DNA of 51,194 bases from JBDTMT01 sp033764095 (GCA_033764095.1 JANRJF010000180.1:1-51194), one strand, 5' to 3'. Numbered from the stretch's first letter, positions 9,169 to 17,195 are shown. The notes: a model not told the origin generated them from the letters alone. Program-made: numbers and translations.

Positions 9169-10271
9169 CGTTTGAGCGCGACCGTGGCGGACGTTGTTCT
9201 CAGCGGCGTCCCTTCGTCGAAGTAGTGTCGCCGGAACCAGAGCGCCACGTTGACCAGGCCGATCATCACCGGCACCTCGACGAGTGGGCCGATCACCGCA
9301 GCAAATGCCGCACCCGACCGGATTCCAAATGTCGCTACCGCGACGGCGATCGCCAGCTCGAAGTTGTTCGAGGCAGCTGTGAACGAAAGCGTGGCTGCCT
9401 GTGGGTAGCTCGCGCCCACTGTCTTGCTCATGAAAAAAGCGAGCAGGAACATCACCACGAAATAGACGAGCAGCGGGATGGCAATTCGCACCACGTCCAT
9501 CGGGAGCTGCACAATCGTTTCGCCCTTGAGCGAGAACATCACCACGATGGTGAAGAGCAGCGCGATCAGCGTGATCGGGCTGATCCTTGGAATAAACTCC
9601 GAGTGGTACCATTCCTTGCTCTTCACGCGGATGAACGCGAAGCGGGTGACGAGGCCGGCGATGAAGGGGATGCCGAGGTAGATGAACACGCTCGTGGCGA
9701 TCTCGGCGATGGTGATCGTCACCCTGACACTCCGCAGCCCGAACCAGGCGGGCAGGACGGTAATGAAGACATACGCGTAGAGCGAGAAGAACAGGATCTG
9801 GAAGACGGAGTTGAAGGCGACGAGACCGGCGCAGTACTCGGGGTCGCCCCGCGCCAGATCGTTCCAGACCAGGACCATGGCGATACAGCGCGCCAGGCCG
9901 ATCATGATCAGGCCGACCATGTACTCCGGCTTGTCGGAAAGGAAGACCACAGCCAGGACGAACATGAGGAGCGGCCCAACGACCCAGTTTTGCGCGAGCG
10001 ACAGCCCCAGAATTCGCCAGTCGCGAAAGACGCTACCGAGCTCTTCGTAGCGAACCTTCGCAAGCGGCGGATACATCATGAGGATGAGCCCGATGGCGAT
10101 CGGGATGGACGTCGTCCCGACGCTGAACCGGTTGAGGAAGGGTTCGATCCCCGGAAAGACGTAGCCGCTTCCAACACCCACCGCCATGGCGAGGACAATC
10201 CAGAGCGTCAGAAAGCGATCGAGGAAGCTCAGCCGTTTGGGTGGCAACGCCGCCACCTGCGAGACGGTCAT
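9165..10271 (-). CDS. acr3: Arsenite efflux transporter, ACR3 family
   Basis: 368 residues from the ATG that begins MTVSQVAALPP, one base after the arsR stop. About ten hydrophobic segments are visible. ACR3 hallmarks include MMYPPLAKVRYEEL, LIMIGLARCIAMVLVWNDLA with the conserved Cys in the fourth helix region, GDPEYCAGLVAFNSVFQ and FTAASNNFELAIAVAVATFG. It extrudes As(III) from the cytosol using the membrane potential. It is the second gene of the ars operon and is coupled to the decayed aquaporin gene by ATGA. Confidence 0.97.
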   Translation of the reverse strand: MTVSQVAALPPKRLSFLDRFLTLWIVLAMAVGVGSGYVFPGIEPFLNRFSVGTTSIPIAIGLILMMYPPLAKVRYEELGSVFRDWRILGLSLAQNWVVGPLLMFVLAVVFLSDKPEYMVGLIMIGLARCIAMVLVWNDLARGDPEYCAGLVAFNSVFQILFFSLYAYVFITVLPAWFGLRSVRVTITIAEIATSVFIYLGIPFIAGLVTRFAFIRVKSKEWYHSEFIPRISPITLIALLFTIVVMFSLKGETIVQLPMDVVRIAIPLLVYFVVMFLLAFFMSKTVGASYPQAATLSFTAASNNFELAIAVAVATFGIRSGAAFAAVIGPLVEVPVMIGLVNVALWFRRHYFDEGTPLRTTSATVALKR

Positions 10272-10272
10272 G

Positions 10273-10632
10273 TCATCGTTTCCCTGCCGCGAACTTCTCT
10301 CGCGGCCACTCGTTCGGAAGCGCCAATGCCTCGCGCAGTGCCGTGAGGCGCTCCGGCACGATCCGATAATAGACCCAGGTGCCCCGGCGTTCGCGCTCGA
10401 GCAGCCCGGCGTCATAGAGCACCTTCAAGTGATGGCTCACGGTCGGCTGACTGATATCCAGCGGCTTCATCAGGTGGCAGACGCAGGCTTCTCCTGACGG
10501 CTGCGCAGCGATGAAACTGAGGAGCCGCAGTCGCGCGGGGTCAGCAAGTGCCTTGAACGCGCCGGCGATTTGCTCGGCGGCACCCTGGCTGAGGCGGCCC
10601 TGTAGAACTGGCGCGCAACAGGTCGAACGCAT
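10273..10632 (-). CDS. arsR: Arsenic-responsive repressor, ArsR family
   Basis: 119 residues from the ATG beginning MRSTCCAP; a TTG 54 bases upstream is possible but would run through the promoter-proximal region. The winged-helix core is clear: FKALADPARLRLLSFIA, then DISQPTVSHHLKVLYDAGLL as the recognition helix. Candidate As(III) ligands are Cys5/Cys6 at the N-terminus and the cysteines of EACVCHL; an N-terminal Cys pair with a third Cys resembles the Corynebacterium-type site rather than the classical CVCDLC helix site. It probably represses its own operon through the direct repeats at 10682-10707. Confidence 0.95.
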   Translation of the reverse strand: MRSTCCAPVLQGRLSQGAAEQIAGAFKALADPARLRLLSFIAAQPSGEACVCHLMKPLDISQPTVSHHLKVLYDAGLLERERRGTWVYYRIVPERLTALREALALPNEWPREKFAAGKR

Positions 10633-10681
10633 TGCGACCGGTTTCTGCACCGCGCCTACATTGACGACTCTCGATACAGGA

Positions 10682-10707
10682 ATCAATATCGACGCACATC
10701 AATATCG
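10682..10707 (-). promoter_or_regulatory. Candidate ArsR operator (direct repeats)
   Basis: CGATATTGAT occurs twice on the minus strand, at 10707-10698 and 10691-10682, 16 bp apart, 50-75 bp upstream of the arsR ATG. The repeats are AT-rich in a GC-rich background. A possible promoter (TTGATG, 18 nt, TGTATC) overlaps them, which would suit repression. Confidence 0.5.
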
Positions 10708-10871
10708 GAGCCACTCGTCGTCAGCGGCCGCCGCGACGTTTCGGGGGCTCGGCCACGCTCAGGCACGGCGCTTCCAGCCTGCACACGGTACGATGAGGGT
10801 TCCGGACTGAATTCTTGCGCAATGCGCTTGGTGCCCTCGACGCCTTGGTGGTCATCCCCCAAACGCGTACG

Positions 10872-12029
10872 ATGCGCCGCATGTCGCTGACCGTCACGCT
10901 CGCCAAGCGCATCGGCGAGGTGTCGCGCGAGGAGTGGGACGCGCTGCTCGGAGCCGACGGCTCGCCGTTTCTCGAGTGGGACTGGCTCGACGCGCTCGAG
11001 GAATCGGGATGCGTGACGGCGAAGACCGGCTGGGCGCCGCACCACCTGCTGGTGCGCGACGGCGGCCGACTGGTGGCGGCAGCGCCGATGTATCTGAAGG
11101 GGCACAGCCAGGGCGAGTTCGTCTTCGACCACACCTGGGCCGAGGCAGCGGAGCGCGCCGGGCTGCGCTACTACCCCAAGCTGCTGGTCGCCGTGCCGCT
11201 GACGCCGGCCACCGGTCAGCGCATCCTCACGCATCCGAGCGGGTCGCGGCCCGCGCTGCTCGCGGTGGTCGCCGGGGCGCTGCGCGACCTCTGCAGCGGC
11301 AACCGACTGTCGTCGGTGCACGTCAACTTCTGCGCCGACGACGAGGTCGCGCCGCTGCGCGACGCCGGCTTCCTGCATCGCCAGGGCGTGCAGTACCACT
11401 GGCGCAACCAGGGGTACGCCGCCTTCGACGACTATCTGGCGCAGATGCGCAGCAAGCGGCGCACGCAGGTGCGGCGCGAGCTGCGCGACGTCGACGAGGC
11501 CGGCATCGTCGTCACGCCGCTGCAGGGTGAGGCGATCGACGACGACCTGTTCGAGCCGATGTTCCGCATCTACAAGTCGACCATCGACAAGCTGTACTGG
11601 GGCCGCCAGTACCTGAACGCCGCCTTCTTCCAGCAGCTGCGCCTGCGCTGGAAGCACAACCTGTGCTTCGTCGCGGCGCGCCGCGGCGACGAGCTGGTCG
11701 CCGGCGCGATCAACGTGCAGAAGGCCGGGGTGCTCTACGGGCGCTACTGGGGCTGCTTCCGCGAGGTCCGCCACCTGCACTTCGTCACCTGCTACTACGC
11801 CGGCATCGAGCACTGCATCGCGCGTGGCCTGACCCGCTTCGAGCCCGGCGCCGGCGGCGAGTACAAGCACTGGCGCGGCTTCGACGCCGCCGTCACCCAC
11901 AGCCTGCACTACGTCGCCCACGAGGGCCTGGCCGCGGCCGTCGCCGACTTCCTCGCCCGCGAGCGCGCCTACATCGACGACGCCGTCGGCGCGCTCGACG
12001 AGCGCAGTGCGTTGAAGAAGGGCTGTTGA
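10872..12029 (+). CDS. FemAB/GNAT-like acyltransferase (DUF482-type)
   Basis: 385 residues from ATG 10872 (ATG 10881 also possible). Segments SPFLEWDWLDALEESG, GWAPHHLLVRDGGRLVAAAPMYLKGHS and the C-terminal FEPGAGGEYKHWRGF match the large family annotated as peptidoglycan biosynthesis/recognition or GNAT DUF482. Both halves look like GNAT repeats. Substrate is unknown; acyl or aminoacyl transfer to a cell-envelope or small-molecule amine is a family-based guess. The last codons (KKGC) and the stop lie at the edge of the TAACAGCC-type repeat, where GTTGAAGAAGGGCTG is duplicated. The gene stands alone, convergent with the DUF2333-like gene. Confidence 0.85.
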   Translation: MRRMSLTVTLAKRIGEVSREEWDALLGADGSPFLEWDWLDALEESGCVTAKTGWAPHHLLVRDGGRLVAAAPMYLKGHSQGEFVFDHTWAEAAERAGLRYYPKLLVAVPLTPATGQRILTHPSGSRPALLAVVAGALRDLCSGNRLSSVHVNFCADDEVAPLRDAGFLHRQGVQYHWRNQGYAAFDDYLAQMRSKRRTQVRRELRDVDEAGIVVTPLQGEAIDDDLFEPMFRIYKSTIDKLYWGRQYLNAAFFQQLRLRWKHNLCFVAARRGDELVAGAINVQKAGVLYGRYWGCFREVRHLHFVTCYYAGIEHCIARGLTRFEPGAGGEYKHWRGFDAAVTHSLHYVAHEGLAAAVADFLARERAYIDDAVGALDERSALKKGC

Positions 12030-12138
12030 AGAAAGGCTGTTAGGGTTTTGAGGCTGTTAGGCTGCTAAGGGAAGAAATTGATCTCATTCCCGTCCTCCCC
12101 CTAACAGCCTAACAGCCTCGAGAGCCTAACAGCCTATT
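12030..12138. repeat. Inverted repeat of 8-nt TAACAGCC units (family F3)
   Basis: The left arm carries GGCTGTTAG units (about 12033-12068) and the right arm CTAACAGCCTAACAGCC plus a further unit (12101-12135), separated by about 32 bases. The period is 8 nt. The right arm ends in a T run (12136-12141), so it could double as a terminator between the convergent genes. Single-arm relatives are at 29793-29822 and 48344-48392. Confidence 0.85.
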
Positions 12139-13066
12139 TTTCGAGCTCTTCGCGCACCGTGTACATCTTCTGCCGCGCGTCGACGATGTACACGTCGAGG
12201 TTGCGGCGGTGGTTGGCGAAGGGGCTCTCGGGACCCCAGTCCAACACGATCACCGGCTTGAGGACGGCGGCGCGGCCGAGCGCGTCGATCATTTCGTCGA
12301 ACATCTGCGCGATCATCGGCCGGTTGACGAGGTCGATGGCGTACTCGCGCTTCACCGCGCGGAGCATGTGGTGCATGACGTGGGCCATGCCCTGCGCGTG
12401 ATAAAAGTAGTCGTCGCTGTGCCACGGCATGATCGCCGAGCCGTCCGCCTCGTGCTCCTTGAACAGGTTGGCGTGCGCGTCGCCGAGCAGATCGCTCCAG
12501 GTCTGGAACAGGCGGATCAGCTCGATGTTGCGGCGGTTGAGCGGCTTCGAGGTCGGCGGGGTCGCCTTCAGCCCGGCGACGTACTGATCGAGCGAGTTGA
12601 CCGCCTCCTTGTACCGACTCTCTGCCGACGGCAGCCAGAACTTGGTCTCGTCGTTGCGCAGCAGGCGATCGGCCGCCACCAGGTTGGCGTCGTACTCGGT
12701 CGACGACACCTTGGTCAGGTGATCCTTCATGATCCGCACGGTTTCGCGCAGCGCCTGGATGATGCCGAGCTGACGGCTGGCGTTGTTGTCCGCCGCGATG
12801 TTCGGCCCCCAGAGGAAGAAGTCGTTCGGCCGCCAGCCGGTCACCCCGCTCAACTCGTGCCGCATGATCGCCGACGCGGTGGACGCGTAGGCCTCGCCGC
12901 CGACCAGCGCATGGTCGGGCGGATACGCGGTGTCGATGTCGAACGACAACTCGTCGTGGCGCTTCTGCCCGAAGTGCAGCAGCAGGCCGCCGAGGACGAA
13001 CACGGCGAGCAGCCCGACGACGATGTAGAGCACGGTGTTGCCGCGGCTGTTGGCAAGGGCACGCAT
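12134..13066 (-). CDS. DUF2333-like membrane-anchored protein
   Basis: 310 residues from ATG 13066 (MRALANSRGN); the upstream in-frame extension is not protein-like. A single hydrophobic segment (about residues 12-32) follows a short basic N-terminus, so the protein is anchored with its bulk outside. The ectodomain has GVTGWRPNDFFLWGP and WHSDDYFYHAQGMAHVMHHML, as in the DUF2333 family of Gram-negative bacteria. Function is unknown. The TAG stop is inside the F3 repeat. Confidence 0.75.
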   Translation of the reverse strand: MRALANSRGNTVLYIVVGLLAVFVLGGLLLHFGQKRHDELSFDIDTAYPPDHALVGGEAYASTASAIMRHELSGVTGWRPNDFFLWGPNIAADNNASRQLGIIQALRETVRIMKDHLTKVSSTEYDANLVAADRLLRNDETKFWLPSAESRYKEAVNSLDQYVAGLKATPPTSKPLNRRNIELIRLFQTWSDLLGDAHANLFKEHEADGSAIMPWHSDDYFYHAQGMAHVMHHMLRAVKREYAIDLVNRPMIAQMFDEMIDALGRAAVLKPVIVLDWGPESPFANHRRNLDVYIVDARQKMYTVREELEK

Positions 13067-13179
13067 GCGCCGATGGGTAGCACACTCGGCGGGCGCAGCA
13101 ACGATTGCGCCGGTAATCGTCGCTGCGTATGGAAGACGGCATTTCTCAGCCTGGCTCGACCGAGACACGCGGAGGTCGC

Positions 13180-13632
13180 ATGACTCGCCATCCGATCGCT
13201 TTGGCCGTCGTCGCGCTGCTGCTGGCGCCGCTCGGCGCCGCCGCCGAGTTGCCGAAGGACGTGCAGCACGGACTGGAGACGGCGAAGTACGTCTACATCG
13301 CCTCGACCCGCAAGGACGGCTCGCTCGGCGCGCCGGCGGAGATCTGGTTCATGTGGCACGACGGCGCGGTCTACGTCGGCACCCGCCCGACCTCGTGGCG
13401 CGTCAGACGCATCAAGGCAGGCCGCCCGCAGGCGAGGATCGCGGTCGGCGCCGCCGACGGCCCCGCGTTCACCGCCACCGGCTCGCTGGTGCAGGACGCC
13501 AAGATCGAAGCACTGATGCTGGAGACCTTCGCCAAGAAATACCCCGATCGCTGGGCCGACCACGCCGAGAACTTCCGCAACGGTTTCAAGGACGGCAGCC
13601 GCGTCATCGTGAAGTACGTACCGAAAAGCTGA
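13180..13632 (+). CDS. Exported pyridoxamine-5'-phosphate-oxidase-like split-barrel protein
   Basis: 150 residues. GGAGGT lies 9 bases before the ATG, fixing the start. A signal peptide (residues 1-20, ending in AAA) is followed by a flavin-reductase-like split barrel: TAKYVYIASTRKDGSLGAPAE, IWFMWHDGAVYVGTRPTSW, KAGRPQARIAVG. The family usually binds FMN, F420 or heme in the cytosol; an exported version is unusual. The role is unknown. An F1 repeat begins at its stop codon. Confidence 0.8.
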   Translation: MTRHPIALAVVALLLAPLGAAAELPKDVQHGLETAKYVYIASTRKDGSLGAPAEIWFMWHDGAVYVGTRPTSWRVRRIKAGRPQARIAVGAADGPAFTATGSLVQDAKIEALMLETFAKKYPDRWADHAENFRNGFKDGSRVIVKYVPKS

Positions 13633-13752
13633 AAAACGAAACCACGGATGAACACAGATAAACACAGATAGAAAAATCAGAGTGACTTACTGAGGTCGCA
13701 ATGTTTCGCACTCTATCCGTGTTCATCTGTGTTCATCCGTGGTTCCGTTTTT
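13632..13752. repeat. Inverted repeat of 10-nt AACACAGATG units (family F1, copy 1)
   Basis: The left arm (13632-13671) reads ACCACGGATGAACACAGAT with further units; the right arm (13712-13752) is its complement, ending CCGTGGTTCCG. About 40 unrelated bases lie between. Unit period is 10 nt. Related copies are at 18699, 25928, 27662 and 34656. Confidence 0.9.
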
Positions 13753-13765
13753 CGCCGGGTGCGGC

Positions 13766-14572
13766 ATGACGGATCGCATCGCCACACTGCGCCAGCGCGC
13801 CAATGCGTTGCGCCGGCACGTGATCGGGATCGCCGCGGCGCAGTACTGCCACCTGGGCGGGTCGCTGTCCTGCGCCGATCTGATGGCGGCGCTGTTCTTC
13901 GACGTGTTGCAGCTCGACGACACGGCCGAGCGGCGCCGCGATCGCTTCCTGCTCAGCAAGGGGCACGCGGTGCACGTGTTCCACGCCGTGCTCGCCGAGC
14001 TCGGGCGCATCGACGCGGACGAGCTGCCGCGCTCCGGCCAGTTCGGCAGCCGCCTGGGCGGCCATCCGACCAAGCGCGCGCCGGGCGTCGAGTTCGCCAC
14101 CGGCTCGCTCGGCCACGCCTTGTCGGTCGGGATCGGCATCGCGCTCGCCGAACAGCTCGACAGGTCTCCGTCGCGCACCCTCGTGCTGCTCGGCGACGGC
14201 GAGTTGCAGGAGGGCACCGTATGGGAGGCGGCGCTGATGGCGCCGCGCTTCGGCCTCGGCCGCCTGCTGGCGATCGTCGACTACAACCGCTTCCAGTCGG
14301 CCGGGGCGGTGGACGAGGTCGTGCCGCTCGAGCCGCTGGCCGACAAGTGGCGCGCCTTCGGCTGGCAGGTGCGCGAGATCGACGGCCACGACCTCGGCGC
14401 CGTCCTCGCGGCGCTCGACGCGCCGCCCGCCGCGGTGCCGACCGCGCTGATCGCGCACACGGTGAAGGGCAAGGGCGTTCCCGGCGTCGAGGGTACCGCG
14501 CGCGCGCACTACACACAGCTCAGCGCCGACGAGGCGGCGCGCGCCTACGCGGCGTTGGAGGCCGCGTCATGA
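13766..14572 (+). CDS. Transketolase, N-terminal (TPP-binding) subunit
   Basis: 268 residues from the ATG of MTDRIATLRQ. It corresponds to the N-terminal domain of transketolase: HLGGSLSCADLMAALFF, DRFLLSKGHAVHV, GGHPTKRAPGVEFATGSLGHALSVGIGIAL and the TPP/Mg motif GDGELQEGTVWEAA with a downstream NRFQ. The C-terminal domain is encoded by the next gene, overlapping by ATGA. Split transketolases transfer two-carbon units on phosphosugars or act on related ketose substrates in secondary pathways. A complete transketolase is encoded at 23860-25929, so this pair may be specialised. Confidence 0.93.
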   Translation: MTDRIATLRQRANALRRHVIGIAAAQYCHLGGSLSCADLMAALFFDVLQLDDTAERRRDRFLLSKGHAVHVFHAVLAELGRIDADELPRSGQFGSRLGGHPTKRAPGVEFATGSLGHALSVGIGIALAEQLDRSPSRTLVLLGDGELQEGTVWEAALMAPRFGLGRLLAIVDYNRFQSAGAVDEVVPLEPLADKWRAFGWQVREIDGHDLGAVLAALDAPPAAVPTALIAHTVKGKGVPGVEGTARAHYTQLSADEAARAYAALEAAS

Positions 14573-15486
14573 GCGGCTACGCCGCCGCCCTGTCGGGCAT
14601 GAAGGTGGTGGGCGAGCTGGCCGTCGACGACCCGCGCGTCGTGCTGGTGTCGCAGGATTTCGGCCCGGTGCGCGGCTTCACCGAGCGCTTCCCCGAGCGC
14701 CATGTCGACGTCGGCATCAGCGAGCAGAACCTGATCGGCGTCGCCGCCGGTCTCGCCCACGCCGGCAAGCTGCCGTTCGTGCTCGGCATGGCGCCGTTCG
14801 TCAGCATGCGCGGCTTCGAACAGATCCGCGACGACTGCGCGTACAACCGCAACAACGTGAAGTTCGTCGCGCCGTTCTCCGGCCTGGAGGCGGGTGCCTG
14901 GGGCGCGACCCACCACGCCATCGAGGACATCGCGCTGCTGCGCACCATCCCGGGGTTGACGCTGCTCTCGCCCGCCGATCCGGGCGAGAGCCACAAGGCG
15001 ATCCGCGCCGCCGCGGCGATCGACGGGCCGGTCTACGTGCGGCTCGGCGCGCTGCGCCGCATCGACGGCTACGACAGTCCCTTCACCGCCGGCGAGATCG
15101 TGACCATGCGCGACGGCACCGACGCCGCCATCCTCGCCACCGGCGCCTGCGTTGCCACCGCCCTCGCCGCGCACGCGGCGCTGGCCCGATCCGGCATCGC
15201 CGCGCGCGTACTCAACGTGCACACGCTCAAACCGCTCGAGCGCGGCGTGATCGAGCGCGCGGCGCGCGAGACCGGCCGCCTGGTGACGGTCGAAGAGCAC
15301 TTCGTCGACGGCGGCCTCGGCGGCGCGGTGGCGGAGATCCTCGCCGAGCTCGGCGCCGGCCGCCTGCGCCGCGTCGGCGTGCGGGACCGCTTCGTCACCG
15401 AGGTCGCTCCATACCCGGAGCTGCTGCGCATCTGCGGCATCGACACCGACGGCGTGGTCGGGGCGGTGCGCGAGCTGCTCGCATGA
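14569..15486 (+). CDS. Transketolase, C-terminal (pyrimidine-binding) subunit
   Basis: 305 residues, starting at the ATG that overlaps the stop of the N-terminal subunit. It contains the pyrimidine-binding and C-terminal domains: ERHVDVGISEQNLIGVAAGLA (the Glu activates TPP), GMAPFVSMRGFEQIRDD, ATHHAIEDIALLRTIPGLT and a C-terminal HTLKPLERGVIERAARETG segment. It must pair with the preceding subunit to form active sites. It ends with an ATGA overlap into a lipoprotein gene, an odd coupling for a central-metabolism enzyme. Confidence 0.93.
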   Translation: MSGYAAALSGMKVVGELAVDDPRVVLVSQDFGPVRGFTERFPERHVDVGISEQNLIGVAAGLAHAGKLPFVLGMAPFVSMRGFEQIRDDCAYNRNNVKFVAPFSGLEAGAWGATHHAIEDIALLRTIPGLTLLSPADPGESHKAIRAAAAIDGPVYVRLGALRRIDGYDSPFTAGEIVTMRDGTDAAILATGACVATALAAHAALARSGIAARVLNVHTLKPLERGVIERAARETGRLVTVEEHFVDGGLGGAVAEILAELGAGRLRRVGVRDRFVTEVAPYPELLRICGIDTDGVVGAVRELLA

Positions 15487-15878
15487 GCATCCGCGCCGCC
15501 GGCGCCGGCCGGCTGGCGCTGGCGGCGCTGTGCACGCTCGGCGCCTGCAGCACCACCAAGCTGGAGGAGCAGATCATCCGCTACCCGGAAGCCGCCGGGG
15601 TCGCCGCGTTGCCGAAGGACTGCCCGGTGGCGACGCTGGAACAGGGCCAACCGCTGCCGAGCGGCTGCTGCGCGGTCGGCGAGGTCTTCGTCGGCGACAC
15701 CGGATTCTCGTACGACTGCCAGCGCGACCGCGTGCTGAAGCACATGCAGACACAGGCCTGCGCACTTGGCGGCAACACGCTGGTCACCTGGCCGGTGCAG
15801 GACTCGGACTCCAACTGCCAGCAACTGCGCGGCCGCGTGTTGCGCTGCACGACCGCCGACGCGGAGCACACACCGTGA
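15483..15878 (+). CDS. Small Cys-rich lipoprotein
   Basis: 131 residues. A short signal peptide ends in a lipobox (LGAC), so the mature protein should be lipid-anchored. The body has several cysteines (KDCPVATL, SGCCAVGEVF, SYDCQRD, QACALGG) that could form disulfides, and a segment HMQTQACALGGNTLVTW. I recognise no named family beyond a loose resemblance to DUF4156-type lipoproteins. It overlaps both neighbours (ATGA and GTGA), so it is translated with the split transketolase. Confidence 0.78.
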   Translation: MSIRAAGAGRLALAALCTLGACSTTKLEEQIIRYPEAAGVAALPKDCPVATLEQGQPLPSGCCAVGEVFVGDTGFSYDCQRDRVLKHMQTQACALGGNTLVTWPVQDSDSNCQQLRGRVLRCTTADAEHTP

Positions 15879-16318
15879 CGCTGCGGCAGCTCCGCCTCGC
15901 CATCCTCGCCGCCGTCACCGCGACGGGCAGCGGCTGCGCCACCGTCATGCACGGCACGCAGCAGGAGATCCTCGTCACCACGCAACCGCCCGGCGCCACG
16001 GTCACCGTGCTGCCCGGCGGCCAGACGCTGCAGACGCCCGGCACCGTGCGGCTGGCGCGCAAGGACTTCCATACCGTGCGCGTCTCCCAGGCTGGTTACT
16101 GCGCCGAAACCGTCTATCTCGACCGCGTCACCTCGAAGGCGGTGTACGGCAACCTGGTGCTTGTCGTCGTCCTGGTACCCGCCGGCCTGGTAGCCGCCTC
16201 GGTGGACGCCGACAACGGGGCCGCGTTCTTCATCCGCCCCGACGAGCTGTCGCTGACGTTGCGGCCGATTCCCGCCGCCGGCGCCGACGCGTGCGGCGAG
16301 CTTCCGGTCTGCCAGTAG
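15875..16318 (+). CDS. Lipoprotein with PEGA-like domain
   Basis: 147 residues from a GTG overlapping the previous stop. A signal peptide with lipobox (GSGC) is followed by ILVTTQPPGATVTVLPGG and TVRLARKDFHTVRVSQAGY, a PEGA-type surface domain. A hydrophobic segment (YGNLVLVVVLVPAGLVAAS) lies around residues 90-110. It resembles the small envelope lipoproteins that often accompany unrelated genes; a function cannot be assigned. The next gene begins 4 bp downstream. Confidence 0.78.
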   Translation: MTLRQLRLAILAAVTATGSGCATVMHGTQQEILVTTQPPGATVTVLPGGQTLQTPGTVRLARKDFHTVRVSQAGYCAETVYLDRVTSKAVYGNLVLVVVLVPAGLVAASVDADNGAAFFIRPDELSLTLRPIPAAGADACGELPVCQ

Positions 16319-16322
16319 CACC

Positions 16323-16856
16323 GTGCGCCGCATGTTGCTCATCCGCCACTGCGAGTCGTCGGGACAGCATCCCGACGCACCGCTGACGGCGCGCGGATTG
16401 GAGCAGGCCGAGGAGCTGGCGCAGCGTCTGGCGCCACTGGCGCCTGACCATCTCGTCTCCAGCCCCTACCGGCGTGCGCACCAGAGCGTCGCGCCGCTGG
16501 CGGCGATGCTCGGCGTAGCGGTGACGACCGACGCGCGCTGGCGCGAGCGCCAGCTCGGCGACGCACCGCTCGACGACTGGCGTGGCGCGGTGCGCGATTC
16601 GTTCGACGACCTCGACCGCGTTCTCCCAGGCGGCGAATCGAGCCGCGCTGCGCAGGCGCGCGCCCGCGCCGCACTCGATGCACTGCTCACCGCGCCGCAC
16701 CGCCTGCCGGCGGTCGCCACGCACGGCAATCTGCTGGCGCTGTTGCTGACCTCGATCGACGGGCAGTTCGGCTACGCCGGCTGGGAGTCGCTGACCAACC
16801 CCGACGTGTACGCCGTCGAGTTCACCGACCGCGGCTGGAGATACCGCCGCCTCTGA
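16323..16856 (+). CDS. Histidine phosphatase (SixA/phosphoglycerate-mutase-like)
   Basis: 177 residues; GTG at 16323 or ATG at 16332. The phosphohistidine loop appears as LLIRHCESSGQ (RHC instead of the common RHG), with LTARGLEQAEELAQRL, SSPYRRAHQSVAPL, a later Arg/Glu pair (RWRERQLGD) and ATHGNLLALLL carrying the second His. It would dephosphorylate small phosphoesters or phosphohistidine; the substrate is unknown. It ends the five-gene coupled chain that starts with the split transketolase. Confidence 0.88.
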   Translation: MRRMLLIRHCESSGQHPDAPLTARGLEQAEELAQRLAPLAPDHLVSSPYRRAHQSVAPLAAMLGVAVTTDARWRERQLGDAPLDDWRGAVRDSFDDLDRVLPGGESSRAAQARARAALDALLTAPHRLPAVATHGNLLALLLTSIDGQFGYAGWESLTNPDVYAVEFTDRGWRYRRL

Positions 16857-16872
16857 ACCGCGGCGCGGGATC

Positions 16873-16916
16873 GGCGGCGCTGCGCGCCGCCGGCCGACAC
16901 GAGGTCGGCCGGCTAC
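16873..16916 (-). repeat. GTAG-headed two-hairpin REP-like element, copy A
   Basis: Read on the minus strand: GTAG, a 9-bp stem CCGGCCGAC/GTCGGCCGG with loop CTCGT, then a second stem GGCGGCG/CGCCGCC with loop CGCAG. The head GTAG and stem resemble REP elements mobilised by REP-associated tyrosine transposases; no such transposase is in the window. Confidence 0.85.
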
Positions 16917-16925
16917 CCGAGACAT

Positions 16926-17062
16926 GTGGACGGTGGAACACGCCCATCGCAGCGACCAGGTATCGGCGAGATCACCCGGCCCGGCACGGGCGCGCTCGAA
17001 TGCCGGCACGCAGGGGCGGGCGCAATCGGGACGTGGACGGTGGAACACGCCCATCGCAGCGA
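16926..17062. repeat. Degenerate fragment of the MMACHC-like gene with a 30-bp direct repeat
   Basis: 16926-16955 and 17033-17062 are identical 30-bp copies (beginning GTGGACGGTGGAACACG). Between them, 16956-17036 is about 85-90 percent identical by eye to 17304-17385, inside the MMACHC-like gene; on the minus strand both encode CPDCAR-CVPAFERARA. The fragment is enclosed by REP-like copies A and B. In the 339-bp gap 16857-17195, 17063-17143 shows nothing I recognise. Confidence 0.75.
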
Positions 17063-17143
17063 ACGCCACCGTCAGCGCGGCGCCCGTTCGGGTTCCGACC
17101 GAGTCCTTCACCAGGACGCGTCTCGGCACCAAGGACGGTCCCA

Positions 17144-17187
17144 GTAGCCGGCCGACCTCGTGTCGGCCGGACGCGCGCAGCGCGTCC
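17144..17187 (+). repeat. GTAG-headed two-hairpin REP-like element, copy B
   Basis: GTAG (17144-17147), stem CCGGCCGAC/GTCGGCCGG identical to copies A and C, then second stem GGACGCG/CGCGTCC with loop CGCAG. It is inverted relative to copy A, heads facing each other, and ends 8 bp before the stop of the MMACHC-like gene. Confidence 0.85.
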
Positions 17188-17195
17188 GAGCGCGT

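Noticed and set aside
12101..12141. Simple rho-independent terminator at the F3 repeat
   Set aside because: A T run follows the right arm, but the paired arms are made of tandem 8-mers and related single arms occur without T runs, so it is listed as a repeat; a terminator role remains possible.
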